Source: Oscheius dolichura (lineage: Eukaryota; Nematoda; Chromadorea; Rhabditida; Rhabditidae). From it: a DNA stretch of 64,000 nucleotides. Where the stretch lies: the NCBI GenBank assembly GCA_932521035.1, contig OW051495.1, positions 8,742,001 through 8,806,000 on the forward strand. The letters run 5' to 3'. The translations under genes were made by a program, and so were the position numbers. The notes under the pieces are model-generated. The model made no database searches, was not told where the DNA came from, and saw only the letters and a program-made list of their open reading frames with translations. This document shows positions 25,901-37,646 of this stretch, piece after piece; within the stretch, counting starts at the first letter, position 1; every line of letters begins with the position of its first letter.

Positions 25901-28762
25901 GTATAGAGCAAGTTTACCTCGTCCTCCTCAACTCTATACTTGCTTGGCTAACTAGAACTTGGGGAACTCTGGCACTTTCTGTCCTTTGAACAAAACATTG
26001 GGCGGGAACACTAGCAGAGATCGGATAGGTGTCGTCATCATAGTTGATCAAGCTGGGAACGGAAGAGGTCGTGGATTCTGTCTCGAGGATAGAAGTCGAT
26101 GGGTCTGACTTCGGTTCGACTGAGATACTGTGCCTTCGATAGACTAAAACAAACAAAGAATAATACGCAGAAAAAGGTGGCCTACCTTCAGGAGCATTAG
26201 TATACGGTCCTTCTTCTTCAGGGGAGTTCAATTCCGACGCGGGAGTTTTACCTCCTTTAACGCAGCCAAGAGCAATGAAAGCGTCATCCGGATCTCCGGT
26301 AGGATCCCCAATTATTTCTTCGTGATCTGAATTAATAATAGATTAAAGGAACTGTCAGGGATATAGAAAGCTGACTGTAGAGTTTCGCGGGCTTTGAGAA
26401 AGCGCGGGAAAATGGTTTTTTTTTTCGTTTCATCGTTTTATTAAATTTTTTTTGATTATTCTGATATGGCTCTTCATAAGTAGTCAAATCAGGGCAAGAA
26501 ATTATTGGAAAATAAGAAGAAATAAGCTAAAACCGCAATCGCGTTCAATATTCAAATGCGCGCCAGGCGCGGGAGACGCCAATCCGTTCATGTCGCGCCA
26601 GGACCCGTGAATGAAACTTCCAGTCCCTGACAGTTCCTTTAAAGGGAAAAATAAGATCTACCTCTATACTCGTCATCGTCCATGTCATCGAGGTTTCTAT
26701 CGACAAGAATCATCAAATCTCCTAGAGTCTGTTCCAAGAAGCGGGTAACCTGGCGTTCCGATCGAATGGGAACGTTATTTATAGCGACAAATGCATCTCC
26801 TAGAGAATTGTGGCTTTAAATTAAAAGAAAAAGAAAGAGACAAACCTGGTTTCAATTCAGCTTTCTCTGCCAGACTGCCCGGTTCCACGGTACCGACTTT
26901 GACTGGCCGGTTGCCGACTGTTGGGGCGGCGGAGGGAGAGACCTGAAGACATTTTTAAGTAGTTCACTTTCCCGCCCGCTCTATTTCAAAACCCCTCCTT
27001 CAAATTCAAAAATAACTGATAGAAAGCCAGCCTCACCTTCTCAAAAGTAATACCAACAGGCGCCGCCAGGTCATATCGTGAAAACATAAGGAGAATACTC
27101 AGGGAATGGGCTACATTTTGAGCATTACTCTGTAGGAAAGGTCTCTGATCTAAGATAATACCTTCCAAATATAAAAGCAATGCTCCCTACCCATAACCAA
27201 GGTGCAGAAGACATCCCAATTGCTGTCCTTGTCTAACATGTCCACCTTCAGCCGGGTGCATTTCAGTACTGTCACCTCTAGGCCTCCTTCTAGCTTGACA
27301 TGGGCAAAAGCACCTAGAAAAGAAGCTAATTTCTATAAGAAAGGAATTTACTCAATGGAGCTGAAGGTTGAAGCAGCGGATTGGGAAATACCGGTCGGTA
27401 GCGGATCTTATAATTTGGCCAGACGTGTTTCTTCTGAAGGGCTCGCCGAATGGATTCTTTTATCAGGGGAATCAACCGTTTCAATTGATGTCCTTGAATT
27501 TGGGAAGTGATCTAAAGGAACGAATTGCCTAGAAAAAAAGTAAATCCAACCTCTGGTTCGAATACAGGTGAAGTGACGAACGACATGCACCAGTGATTAA
27601 ATGGCTTCCGTGAAAGGATCAAACGCACCAGACCGGAAAGTTTGGTGATCTAAAAAGGGAATTCAGGAAAAAGGGAAAAAATTGTTAGCTACTATTTTTA
27701 CCAGAAGTTCTACAGAGAATTTCGGCTTTTGTTAGCAACTTTTGCTCTCTCCCATGTTTTTACGAAATCAGCTGGGACGCTGACCCGCTTGCAAATGGGA
27801 GAGTTTTTTCTGCGATTGCCTTCTGTTGTAATAAATAACCAAAGAGCTGCGCACTGCCGAGATTTTACGGGTGCGGTGCGCGATGTACCCTTCAACGGCG
27901 CATTGCCTTATTCGCTGTTAAATAGACGTATTCAAATGATTTTTTCTTCTAAAAACAAACAAAAAGAAGAGGTATCGTCCTACCTTTAGGGTTAAATTAA
28001 CGTTTGCCGTGAACATCGTCGTCACATCGATGGATGTCTCGAATCCTCCGGTATAGTCGACATTTAGCAGGAATGTTATGCTCTAAGCCTTCTATTTTGA
28101 ATAATTAATCAAATTTGCCTCAAATGTTGTTTTATCCTCAGACATGTCGACCTTCTCTACCCGCATAGAATTCAAACAGGGGAATTTTGTTCCTAGTGAG
28201 AGGTCACGGATTCGAATTTCCTGAAAGAAACTGGGATAATGGGACTACAGACAGAAAAGGGCTGTCTAACTGCGGCCAATGGAATAAAACTAGGCCATTT
28301 TCTGCAGAGAAGACTCAGAAAAAAAGGTGGGAATGAACCTTTAGAAGCCGACCTGCGGCAGATCTTGTTGCAATATCGTTCAATTCCATTTGAAGGCGTT
28401 TGTGCATCCACCTAAAGAAAAATTCAAGGTTTTGGAACGCCTTAAAATTACCTTCTCAACTGCCTGGTATCTTTGTGTTCTTGATAAAACATGTGAAGAA
28501 ATAAACTGAGCGAATGACATGACTCCCATTCAGATATACCCAGTCCGTCTTTTCCCGTCTTTAAGAAATTCCTCAATTCCTATAAATATCGCCCTTTTTG
28601 AATCAAAAAGAGTTCACAAACTTCCGGTATTTGTATTGGCCTAAATTGGTCAATAAATGGCAAATCCGTTGAGGTCGGTCCCCACGGATCATAGACGATT
28701 ATGTACAATATGTAAAGGACTAGACCCACTCCCAGTATGAACCCGATTAGAAACGACAACAT
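22975..28762 (-). CDS. PDZD8-type ER membrane-contact lipid-transfer protein
   Basis: A long multi-exon gene encoding an N-terminal membrane anchor (MLSFLIGFILGVGLVLYILY, exon 28622-28762), then an SMP lipid-transfer domain (about 27500-28600). A PDZ domain follows (about 26660-26940, VEPGSLAEKAELKPGDAF). Next come a Ser/Thr/acidic linker, a C2-like domain (about 24700-25320), a C1 zinc finger (about 24190-24400, ICAMCRGKIW...CQRCLVVVHSKC) and a helical C-terminal segment. It ends SVSESTVTGVSSGGS. This order (TM-SMP-PDZ-C2-C1-coiled coil) is that of PDZD8, which tethers ER to other organelles and moves lipids. Exons are separated by introns mostly near 50 bases. Two larger introns hold a 300-bp TTAAAGGAA-ended element (26343-26642) and a possible small RNA locus (about 27745-27875). 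Exon borders were not all resolved. Confidence 0.92.
26343..26642. mobile_element. TTAAAGGAA-ended MITE in PDZD8 intron
   Basis: A 300-bp segment begins TTAAAGGAACTGTCAGGGA and ends with the exact inverted complement (19-bp terminal repeats). It fills nearly all of a 332-base intron of the PDZD8-type gene and has no coding capacity. The ends resemble the TTTAAA-palindrome class of nematode short elements. Confidence 0.7.
27745..27815 (-). ncRNA. possible stem-forming small RNA behind a U2-like promoter motif
   Basis: Inference only. On the minus strand, about 39 bases after a copy of the motif found upstream of U2, lies a segment with a perfect 9-bp stem (CTCTCCCAT at 27795-27803 pairing with ATGGGAGAG at 27747-27755). 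An inner TCAGC/GCTGA stem has the small loop GTCCCA. The bulged two-stem shape resembles nematode stem-bulge/Y-type RNAs, but there is no T-run terminator and no sequence match I can vouch for. It lies in an intron of the PDZD8-type gene, same strand. Confidence 0.3.
27854..27875 (-). promoter_or_regulatory. copy of U2-type upstream motif (CACCCGTA..CTCGG)
   Basis: Minus-strand match CGCACCCGTAAAATCTCGGC plus AG, almost identical to the sequence 39-60 bases upstream of the U2 snRNA (63972-63993). It has no inverted partner nearby, so it is the best candidate of the extra copies for a true snRNA-type promoter. Confidence 0.4.
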
Positions 28763-31700
28763 TTGTGTCGGAGAAGAAAAGAGAAGTTAGGGGGTAATTT
28801 TGGCCCTAAAAGTAAGATAAACGTTGAAAAATAACAGGACACACCTTTAAAATGAGTTTGGATTATATTACACCAAGCATTTTTGAACGTTGAGCCTGAA
28901 AATTAAACTTTTTATTACTATTTTTCATGGTTTTAAGAAAGAGGTAATAAGATGATTAAATTAAGCGAAAAATGGAGAAAAATAAGAGGAAGAAGGTGTA
29001 CACAAGTAGCTTTTGCCAATGTGAATTACCATAATTTGACCTAGGTCCCAATAAAGCGGGGTATGCTTGCTTCGAACAGATTTAGCTACTTATTATGGAC
29101 TCCGCTCGTCAACAAAATGCTATATTTATTAATATGAGAGCAATTTAGACGACAAAAAGATTGACAGAGGTCAACAGGGTGGAGCACTAAACAACGACAA
29201 CACGGGCCATTTCGCCAGTTTGACACGCTTTGTTTTCGCTTAGCCCCTGCTCGCTTGTTTATCAAAAGATCGCTTCTTCCCTTATAATACACACCTGATT
29301 CAGATCGGGAAAGATAACATTTTGATCTAAACAACACCGAAAAGGAAAGAAAAAAGATGGGGAAACGAGCGATAAAAAGAGGGAACGTTGGGGGATATTA
29401 CAGCGGCGGAGGATCATTAGAATGAGCAGCAATGGGTAGGATGTATCTCTTATTGTACGATGATTCTTGACGAGAATCTTTTGTTTTTTTGGGGAAGGAG
29501 AGCAAAGGGAATGGCTAATTGGAAGGGGGAAAGAAGAAGCCAAAGTGAAAGCAAATTGCATTAGTTTCAGTGGAAAAGCACGTGACTGTGTAGCGTTCCC
29601 TCCTCCCCGCATTGTTCAATAAAAAGGCGACCTTTTCAATGGGGCAAAAATCAACAGTATTGGATTACTTCTTGTTCCTTTTTTAACTCACATGAAACTG
29701 ACTGGGCAGCACTTCGTTTTCATTCATTCCTATCAATGAAATACTCAAAATTCAATAATTTTTAGCTTTTTAGTGAGGAGAAAAGCCGCTTTCCATAAAT
29801 TTTAGGCTTTTCCCTTTAAACTTTATTGAATTTGTAGAAAAATTTAATGAAAGTGAAGAGAATAATGAGTAATTTGTTTAGATAAAGCCACGAACGGCCG
29901 TGTCATTAAAAATAGTTTAATAGCCGGGTGCAGCTGTCTAACCGTAGCCTCTATAATTATCGAGAAAGCAAGCGAGAGAGGTGATGACGCAGTCAATCAT
30001 TCTGTTTGGCTTGAAATGTGTTCAGATGGAACTAATTGATGGGGCTGGGTGTCCGACTAAAAAAGAGCAGAGAGAAGGGTAGGTTAGGGTTCGTTTTTTG
30101 CCGTTTTCATCGATTTACCTCCGTTTACGGGGAGCATAAACGGCTAAACTTAAAATATAGCCAGTCCTTCTTTTTATTTAAGTCTTAAAATCGTCTTAAA
30201 CTGATTCTGGCTCCTGCAACGGGGATGGAATCGGTTGAAGAACCTAATTTTTTTTAAAGAAACCAAATTTGTGGCTTCTTGACATTAGCTTGGAGCAAGA
30301 AAACAATGAAAACGAGAAGAGGAACATGTTTTGTTCTCCCGCCCTAATGTATTCCCAACAAACAACATGTGCAGCTCCGGAGGTGACAATACCCGGGCGA
30401 GAAAAACCGCTCCGTTGAATAAATCAATTGAACACCATGGAAATGTGTACAACGAACCCTTAAAAGATGGACTCCGGGGGCAACCTTCTGCTCGAAAATA
30501 ACCACGCGAATAATGAGAAAAAAACCGGCTAGGGAATATTTTGTTGCGAGAGGGGTTGATTCAATTTTAGCCCCCCTTCACGGCTGTGAGAAGACATCTT
30601 GGCGACAGCAAAAAACAGCTGTTGACTTTCTTGTGAGACATGGAAATTGAGTTTGGATTGGATCATCATCATCATCATCTTTCCCTTAATTGTGTTTTGG
30701 TCATTGACGTACATCCCCGGGTTATGGGCGGAGGAGGAGGAGGACAGGGGAAGAGGCAGAAAACACGCGATCATTGTTCTCCAAAAAAAGGAGGAAAAGG
30801 GAGATTTGAACGGAAAGAACATCCAGTTAGGGACTGAAAATGGAACTCTGGGCACATTGCCTAACCAGCTGTGAAAAGAGGGAGGAGCTTGCCTCTGAAC
30901 TTATACTTTCACTGAACTTGCCACTATTTTCCGAGGCACTGATGAATATGGAATGGAAAGCTAGTTTTTCCGTTTTAAATTGGGGAAGATTGGGTTATTC
31001 AGATCCGAGTTGGAGGGATGCCTTGGGGGGCTTGAGATTGTTGGCGTTTAGAGCTCTTTTTGCAATGGGGAGGGCTGCAAAACGAAGCAGATCCGGGTCC
31101 AAGACCCGCTAGTCCCGAACAGAATGGAAGTTAAGGTTCTTCAGGCATTTATTTGGGTATGAATCCCAGGAAGTCCCCTCGTCCCAATCCAGTAACTTTT
31201 GAATGGTAACAACAAAGAGTCACCATTCCAAGCTGTCTCATAACCTGTTCACCTTTGACGGATTGGGCCTTTAAAATGCTGCTTTTCATTTGCAACACAG
31301 CCCATAACAAACATCTCCCTATTAGGATTCGATTCACGGAAGCCTCAAAAAGAGCCATTTTCTGGAAAAGGACTCCTTCAAGGTCTGCATGAGCCTAGCT
31401 GAAAGTTGCTCTTTGACCCAGCGGAACATAATGTTTTCTTGCCTCCTTGGCAGACGTCGTAAATGAGGCCAATTAGAGCCAAAAACCTAGAAGAGCCGTC
31501 GTCTCATTCCATTTTGACGTAGACTGCCCGGTCACTTTTGGGTGTGAGAGTCACGTGTTTTCTGAACCATATGATGATTTGCTCTATAAAAAACAGAAGA
31601 GGAAGAGGCAAACATGTGAGAAATAGAGAAGGATGAAATGTCGCGTCGCGTCTAACTCAAGTAAAAACAAGTAGTCGAAATAGTAGAGGAGTAGAGGAAA

Positions 31701-31992
31701 ACAACCCGAGAGACAATTTGGAGACGACGCACACCCACCGACTGACACCTTGCTCTCCTTCATATGACCACTTGTGCCCTCTTGTTAAGTGAACTTGAAG
31801 TACGCGAGAGGGACTGGAGAAGAGAGAAGAAGAGTATATTTATTACCCATTTGAAATGGCTCGTGTAAAGCGGGAAGAAGAATCACATTCTCGGCGGGAA
31901 GAGGAATAGAGGGAGGGAGGAAGTTCACATGAGATCGCTATGTACAAAAATTGGAAAGTACTGTAACCGTCTAGGGGATATGACAACAATGT
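28763..31992. other. intergenic region between PDZD8-type gene and ephrin
   Basis: No supported gene. Contains an ATC trinucleotide run at about 30662-30677 and purine-rich stretches. Open frames at 30529-31112 run over each other on both strands with low-complexity composition and no family signal. Confidence 0.5.
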
Positions 31993-33291
31993 CTAGAGGA
32001 GAATGACAAGGAGGGAGAGAACCAGCAGGGAAGAAAGAGTGACGGCGCTCTTGGGGAAGTCCTCGTCGAAGGTGAAACGCGGACGGGGGTGGACGTACTG
32101 CTCTTCGGGGGTCTGAAACTCATCCTATTTTCGTGTCAAGTGCCCCTTATCCTTGTAAAACTAGTCGGAAAGTCAAATTTACCTGCATCTCCTCCAATTT
32201 CTCCAGAATAAACTCATTCGAGATCGGTACGGGCTCCATTTCCTTGTTCTTATCGAAACGAACACTCTTGCGAATCATCTCATTCAACTTTTCGTCTGAA
32301 TCGAAAATGGAGTTCCAAGAAAAATAGTCAAGGAACTCACTAATTGCAGGGAAAACATTCTTCTTCCAGTGGAGTTCACTGCCCTCTTCGGTCAGATAGA
32401 TGTTGCTGTCGACAAGGCCCTTCGACTCCAAGTGAAGCTGATTGAACACTTCCTCCAAGGGATACTGTAAAAGGAAAAGGTTACTTTTGTCTGTGAAAAT
32501 TCCCGAGGGTTTTGCTAGGCTATAAAATGGGTTAGGCATTTTTTGGCGTCTTTTTTCCATGGAAATTAGAATGAAAAGGTTTCTAAAGAGTCTCAACCCA
32601 TCCGCTACGGAGGAATTATCCAACAAATGAAGAACTTACCGTTTCCGAAAGACCCAAGCTGACCGACAGTCTCATGTTCTTCTCCAGACACAATCCCATC
32701 CTCTTTGAGTCGACGCCTTCAATTGTTCCCGTTGAGGTGGCTAAAATATTCATTTCTATTCAAAAGGTCACCCGTCTATTCTTACTGCTGAAATAGATGA
32801 ATTCATCCTTCTTTCCCTTGATTAGTGGAATGGTGAACGAGGTAGTGTGTCCGTCGCATTCTCCTACCTTCTCCGCATCCGGGGAGATTGTACAGTGAGC
32901 AAAGTCATCTTGTGACACCTGAAATTGGCCTGTCCCTGGTAAAATAAGGGCTCAAAGACCTGATAAATGATCGAGAATTCGCGGATTCTCTTCCTGGGGC
33001 AGATAAACTTGATGTGGTCCCTAGGAGAAGCCGATATTTCATAATAGCCCGGCGAGTCGATAGCCCCTTCGAACGTCTCGAATCTGAACAGTGCTCGTAT
33101 GAAATGATTAGTCATCTTGTTCCCCTTCTTATCAGTTGGAAAACAAGAGGAGAGAGACTTGGTGTCTTAAACATTCCCTTAGCTTTTCTAGAAACTTACA
33201 CAGAATTCGAAGAATTCCAATACATGTGGTGGGTGACAGAGGCCGAGGCAAGCGCGGTCGTGACGAGAACGAAGAGGATCAGCCTCTTCAT
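31993..33291 (-). CDS. ephrin, GPI-anchored Eph receptor ligand
   Basis: Seven exons (33200-33291, 32960-33083, 32786-32918, 32640-32740, 32341-32464, 32183-32295, 31993-32112) join in frame to 268 residues. It starts with a signal peptide (MKRLILFVLVTTALASASV), followed at once by the ephrin opening HHMYWNSSNSVF. The receptor-binding domain continues through IKFICPRKRIREFSIIYQV, DFAHCTISPDAEKVGECDG, FIYFS and GLCLEKNMRLSVSLGLSET, including four expected cysteines. A linker is followed by a C-terminal hydrophobic tail (VTLSSLLVLSLLVILL, then stop), as in GPI-anchored proteins. Ephrins act at the cell surface in epidermal and neural morphogenesis. Nematodes have several ephrins, and I cannot say which one this is. 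The extra-long linker (residues about 151-235) is not typical of short ephrins. Confidence 0.88.
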
Positions 33292-36200
33292 TTCTGGTAA
33301 TTGGACTATTTTAACGAGGAAGCAAAGAAGAAGAGAGAAGTAGGTACAGTACCCTTGAGATAACAAAAGTTAAGGTGAGGTCTCCGTGTCTTTATAACGG
33401 CCGTGATCAGCGAGACAACACCACGGGACCGAGCATCAAACAAAGGAGGGGTATAATTTTATGGGATATCTTTTCCATCGCATGGGGAACATGCCATAAA
33501 GAGGAGAATAATTGGTGTTCTTCTCAGTCTCTGTTCAGCTCCTAATCTAATTCACTCTACTCTTTAGAGTGAGAATAGCAACTTATAGGAAAGATATAGG
33601 AGCTAAAAAGAGGACAACAAGACAGTCAGCCAATCTAAAGGCCCAGAGGAGAAGGTCAAAAGGTCACTCTTTCAAATTTCCCGGTTATATTCTCATAAAT
33701 CCTGTCCTTTTTTGCCCTTTTAACACAAACACGGTTCTCTAAAAGTGCCATGGATCACGTGTGTCAAGTAGCTTCCGTTTTCAGCACTAGGAGCAATAAA
33801 GATAGGCCTCTTCTTCTGACAGCCTAGAGATTATGCCCTTTACAATTGGTTTACAATCCCCACAGAGAAATAAAAATGTTGCTTTTTTTACAATTGGTCG
33901 AGAACCGAAAGAAGGAGAGAGAACGAGAGTCGTAAACGAACAGCGCTGAAAAGATCGCCTCCGGTAGTCGTGCCAGTCCAGTTGGCTATCATCATTTTTG
34001 ACAAGTAGCTGATTAGCGGATTAGCGAGGAGAACGCAATCACACAAAAAAAGAACTACCGATCAAAAAAGGGGGAAGGGGGGAAGAAGGGGAACCGACGA
34101 AAAGCTGACGAAGAAATAACAAAGAGGGGAACAACTGATAGCTCCTAAAAAGAGGCAAATGTTTGCCCTCTGTTATATTGACACTGTTGCCATATTTCCA
34201 CACGTGGCTTCATTTCTCTCTCTCTCTTCCTTCCCCGGGGTTATGTGGCTGTATCCATATGAGAAGTGAGAAAAGCTTTGCACACCACGAAAATCCGTGG
34301 AAGTCTATTGTTTCCTTTCCCGGGAATGAAAATGTCATCCAGGGCGCTCCCAGTGACTGTATTGGGGTTTATCGAGATACATGTAAAAGTCTAGACACTC
34401 TAGACTACCGGAAGCCGTATTTATGGATTAAACTGGCTCTAGAATACCTTACAGAGGGCCTGCGACTCAAATTCCGAGGTATTTCATTAAAGCCTCTGAC
34501 CTCCTCTGTTCGCGCCCTAATAACAACTGTTCCAATTATCTTTCCCTCCGAGACCATCCAGATCAAATATCGAGTGCCCTCTGACCAATAGGTAAAGTAC
34601 AAAGTATAAGAAATAAAGACCGCCATGGAAATGAAGCGGGACCTTTTAGCGCAGCAAATTTACGAGCCCATATAGCTGTATCTGTTTTAGCAGCAGTTCG
34701 CTGGGGAAGATAAAGAGACGAAAAGGCACGAGAAGAGGCAGAAAAAGAAGAAAGGGAGAAGATAGAGAGAGAAATGACGGGTAGACAGTGAAAAAAAACA
34801 TAGAGAGAGAGAAAAACGGACGGAGGGGGAGGAAGAACGGGAGTCATGTCAAAAGACGGGCGACCCCTCCGGTCCCTGGCCGGCCACCTGCACATTTTGC
34901 ACAGAATGTTGTCTTCGTTTTCGAGACTCCCTCCTTTGCGCGGGGAAAGAAAGAATAGCATAGCGAAAAGAAGATATTTCCCAGACAAATCGCGGTAGAA
35001 ACGTGATTGCAAAATGTCTGTGTGTCGCAAAACGTCACAAGAAAAAGAAACACCTCATCCTGATTCATATTGCCGTCGTCGATAGGAAATTTCATTTCGC
35101 GCCTCTATGACTTTTGGAAATATATTGCTCTTGTGGTGGTGGTGAGAAATGTGGAATAAGAAAAAGGGAAGAATGGGGGAAAGTTTTGGGACAAAAATAG
35201 CGGGTAACAGAGGGAGCCGGTGTTTATTCCTATAGTACAGGCCGGGAAGCGGAGGGGCAGGCAGCGTAAAAACCCACGGGTTGTTGTTTTTGTCTCCTGT
35301 TATTGGTACGGCCTGTGGGGAGAGCAAGATGACTACATGGGACCGGAAGTGATGAAAAAAATATGGGGAGGGGTCCATTCTCCCCTCCCCTGGATACATT
35401 TAAAGAGACTGTCGGAAGCCTACGGGCACTAATCCGTGGAAAATCAGCCAAACTACGGGAAACAATGAGAAGGGGAGTCTATTCAGTGTTCTCCCGCTTC
35501 TCTTGAGATAATCCGTTTTCAGTAGGCAGTAAAAGAAGCTTCCTTGTGTCTGCTTATTCGAAAAGTGCCCTTTTGAATGAAGGAACACGCTTATCAAGAC
35601 AATATGCAAGAAGTTAAAGAGTTCCCATTACTAAAGAATTCGTTTCGATATGACAAAATAGTAAGAGAGGAGAGAAAACGGTAACCCGTGTACAAAGACA
35701 GTAGCCGTGTGGGGTGTTTTTTCCGTTCCCATGCCGTGTCACAGTGTCCGGCTGGGTCACCTCGCACTGACTGACCAAAAAAAGAAAACGCTTGGGAAAG
35801 TAGTGACCCTTCCCGGTTGTTTTGATGTTCTTATTTGGCGATGGTTGTCTCTTTTTGGACGCCATGCCGCTTACTGGCATTTTTGGCATTCTAATGCCCG
35901 CCTGCCAGTGTGTGGGGGAAGGGGAAATTTGAATTCCTAGACGGGAAAAAAGAAACGGTCTATCGCCGGGGGAGAGGAAAGCAACTGACTGATGTCCCCT
36001 GTTGCGGGGGAAGCAATTACTAATTGCGCATGAATCTGCCCCTCTTCCGGAAGCAGTGGGGTATTACAAAATGCGTTACCTATCCGGCGGCGGCGGTTGA
36101 TTCAGCAGGATCAGCTGGTCCCCCGCCCCTCCTCCCCACTGTTTTACAAGGAAAATATTTTTAGCCTCGGAACCGTGGAGAGAAAACAATGGATGACTGT

Positions 36201-37646
36201 ACACACCTCAAGTTCTAGTAACAAAGCCGTGATAACCGAGGGGATAATCGGAGAGGGATTAGTAGAAGGAAAAGTCACGGTTTATTTTTGTAAGCCGATC
36301 AAAAAACAGGGGGCATCTGTTAAAATGAACCGTGAAAGCTATTCAAAAAGACACTTCTAATAAACTTGTGTTTTTCCAGTGGCCACATATGAAAGAAACC
36401 CCGCGCCCAGGAGAATGCTGCGCTTTTGGGAGAAAAGGCCGAGTCTTCTTCGCCCAACTGGGACCGCTAACATTTGGGCCAAGGCATTGGCGCAGTTTGA
36501 CCCCGGCGTCTGTATATGGCCCTCTATTTCCCTTTGGTGGAAGTGGGCCAGAGCCCAGAGGGGCAGGGCGAGTGCACGGGGAGCTACTGATGATGCAGGG
36601 CAGCCTTGTATTGGGGGCGGGTAGGACTGACCAAGGCGGGACAGTTTCCTAAACACAGAAGCGCAGGCAAACCATGGAGGTGATGGGTGGCTGGTGAGTA
36701 TAGGACAATCGGAAGCTCAATTACAGTCCTTATCATAACTTTTTAAGGTCTTTTTTCCAGAGTTTGTGTCATAATTTTTGGTGTCTTTAACTAATCCCAT
36801 TAAAAGGAGATGATACAGATGGCGCTGTGTAGCCGATTAGGGAAGACAAAAAGTGGCAACTGATGGAATTATCAGATGACACCGAACAGTACAGAACACA
36901 CAGAAATCGGATTATATCACCTGAAGGACCGCTGCAAACTGCTTTTCATTCCAATGGGTGGACCCACTCATCGGGAGCAGCTATTTAAAGGAGCCGTTAT
37001 CTATGGCAGCGATCAAAAATAGGAAAAAATTTAAGGAATTTGACTTTTTGTCTTACAGAAGAATGCGATTAACTCAGGAAAAAAGCCAATCCATTCGCCT
37101 TTAGAGGGTGACGGCAAAACTCCGAAGAGATAAGGAAAAACGCTCACACAAACTGCCGGCGCCGGCGTTTCTATCAGTAGACGAGGAGGGGACAGCCGGC
37201 CGGCCGGCCACCTCGGAGACTATTACCAAGTGTGTCCGAGAAGAGAAGATCTAATAATCTTCTGTGTCTGTCTGCTGCTGGTTCAATTGGATAAGGGACG
37301 ACGAGGAGAGATGTGCCCACAAACCAGCGTGAAAAGCGTGAAATGGGGAGACCCCGCGAATATCAAATGAGCCAGATGCAAAGTGGTCAAAAACACATGG
37401 CCTTTGATATACTGGAGGCTTTTTTTTGTTGGTGTTTAGTGTGTAAATACGTAGTAACATAAAATAGCCAAGACCCCTTTTGTTCCAAAATTACAAGAGT
37501 TCATCCGGTAAAGTGATGATTCTGGTCTGTCAGAGTGGGTATTATCGACGTGTAACGTTAAAATAAGACGCTTTTTTCCTATTTCCTTCATTCCCAAGTT
37601 TATTTCACCGCCAGCTGGTCGCTAGTCTTCTTCTACTCAAAAAACG
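33292..37646. other. large intergenic region
   Basis: 4.3 kb without a supported gene, probably the upstream regulatory region of the ephrin and of the plus-strand gene at 37647. It includes a GC-rich patch at 36400-36650 open in several frames on both strands without protein resemblance, and a GCCGGCGCCGGC palindrome plus a (GGCC)n run at about 37157-37210. Confidence 0.45.

Noticed and set aside
36332-36656. Overlapping open frames on both strands in a GC-rich patch
   Set aside because: Several frames are open at once because of composition. None has family resemblance or splice context.
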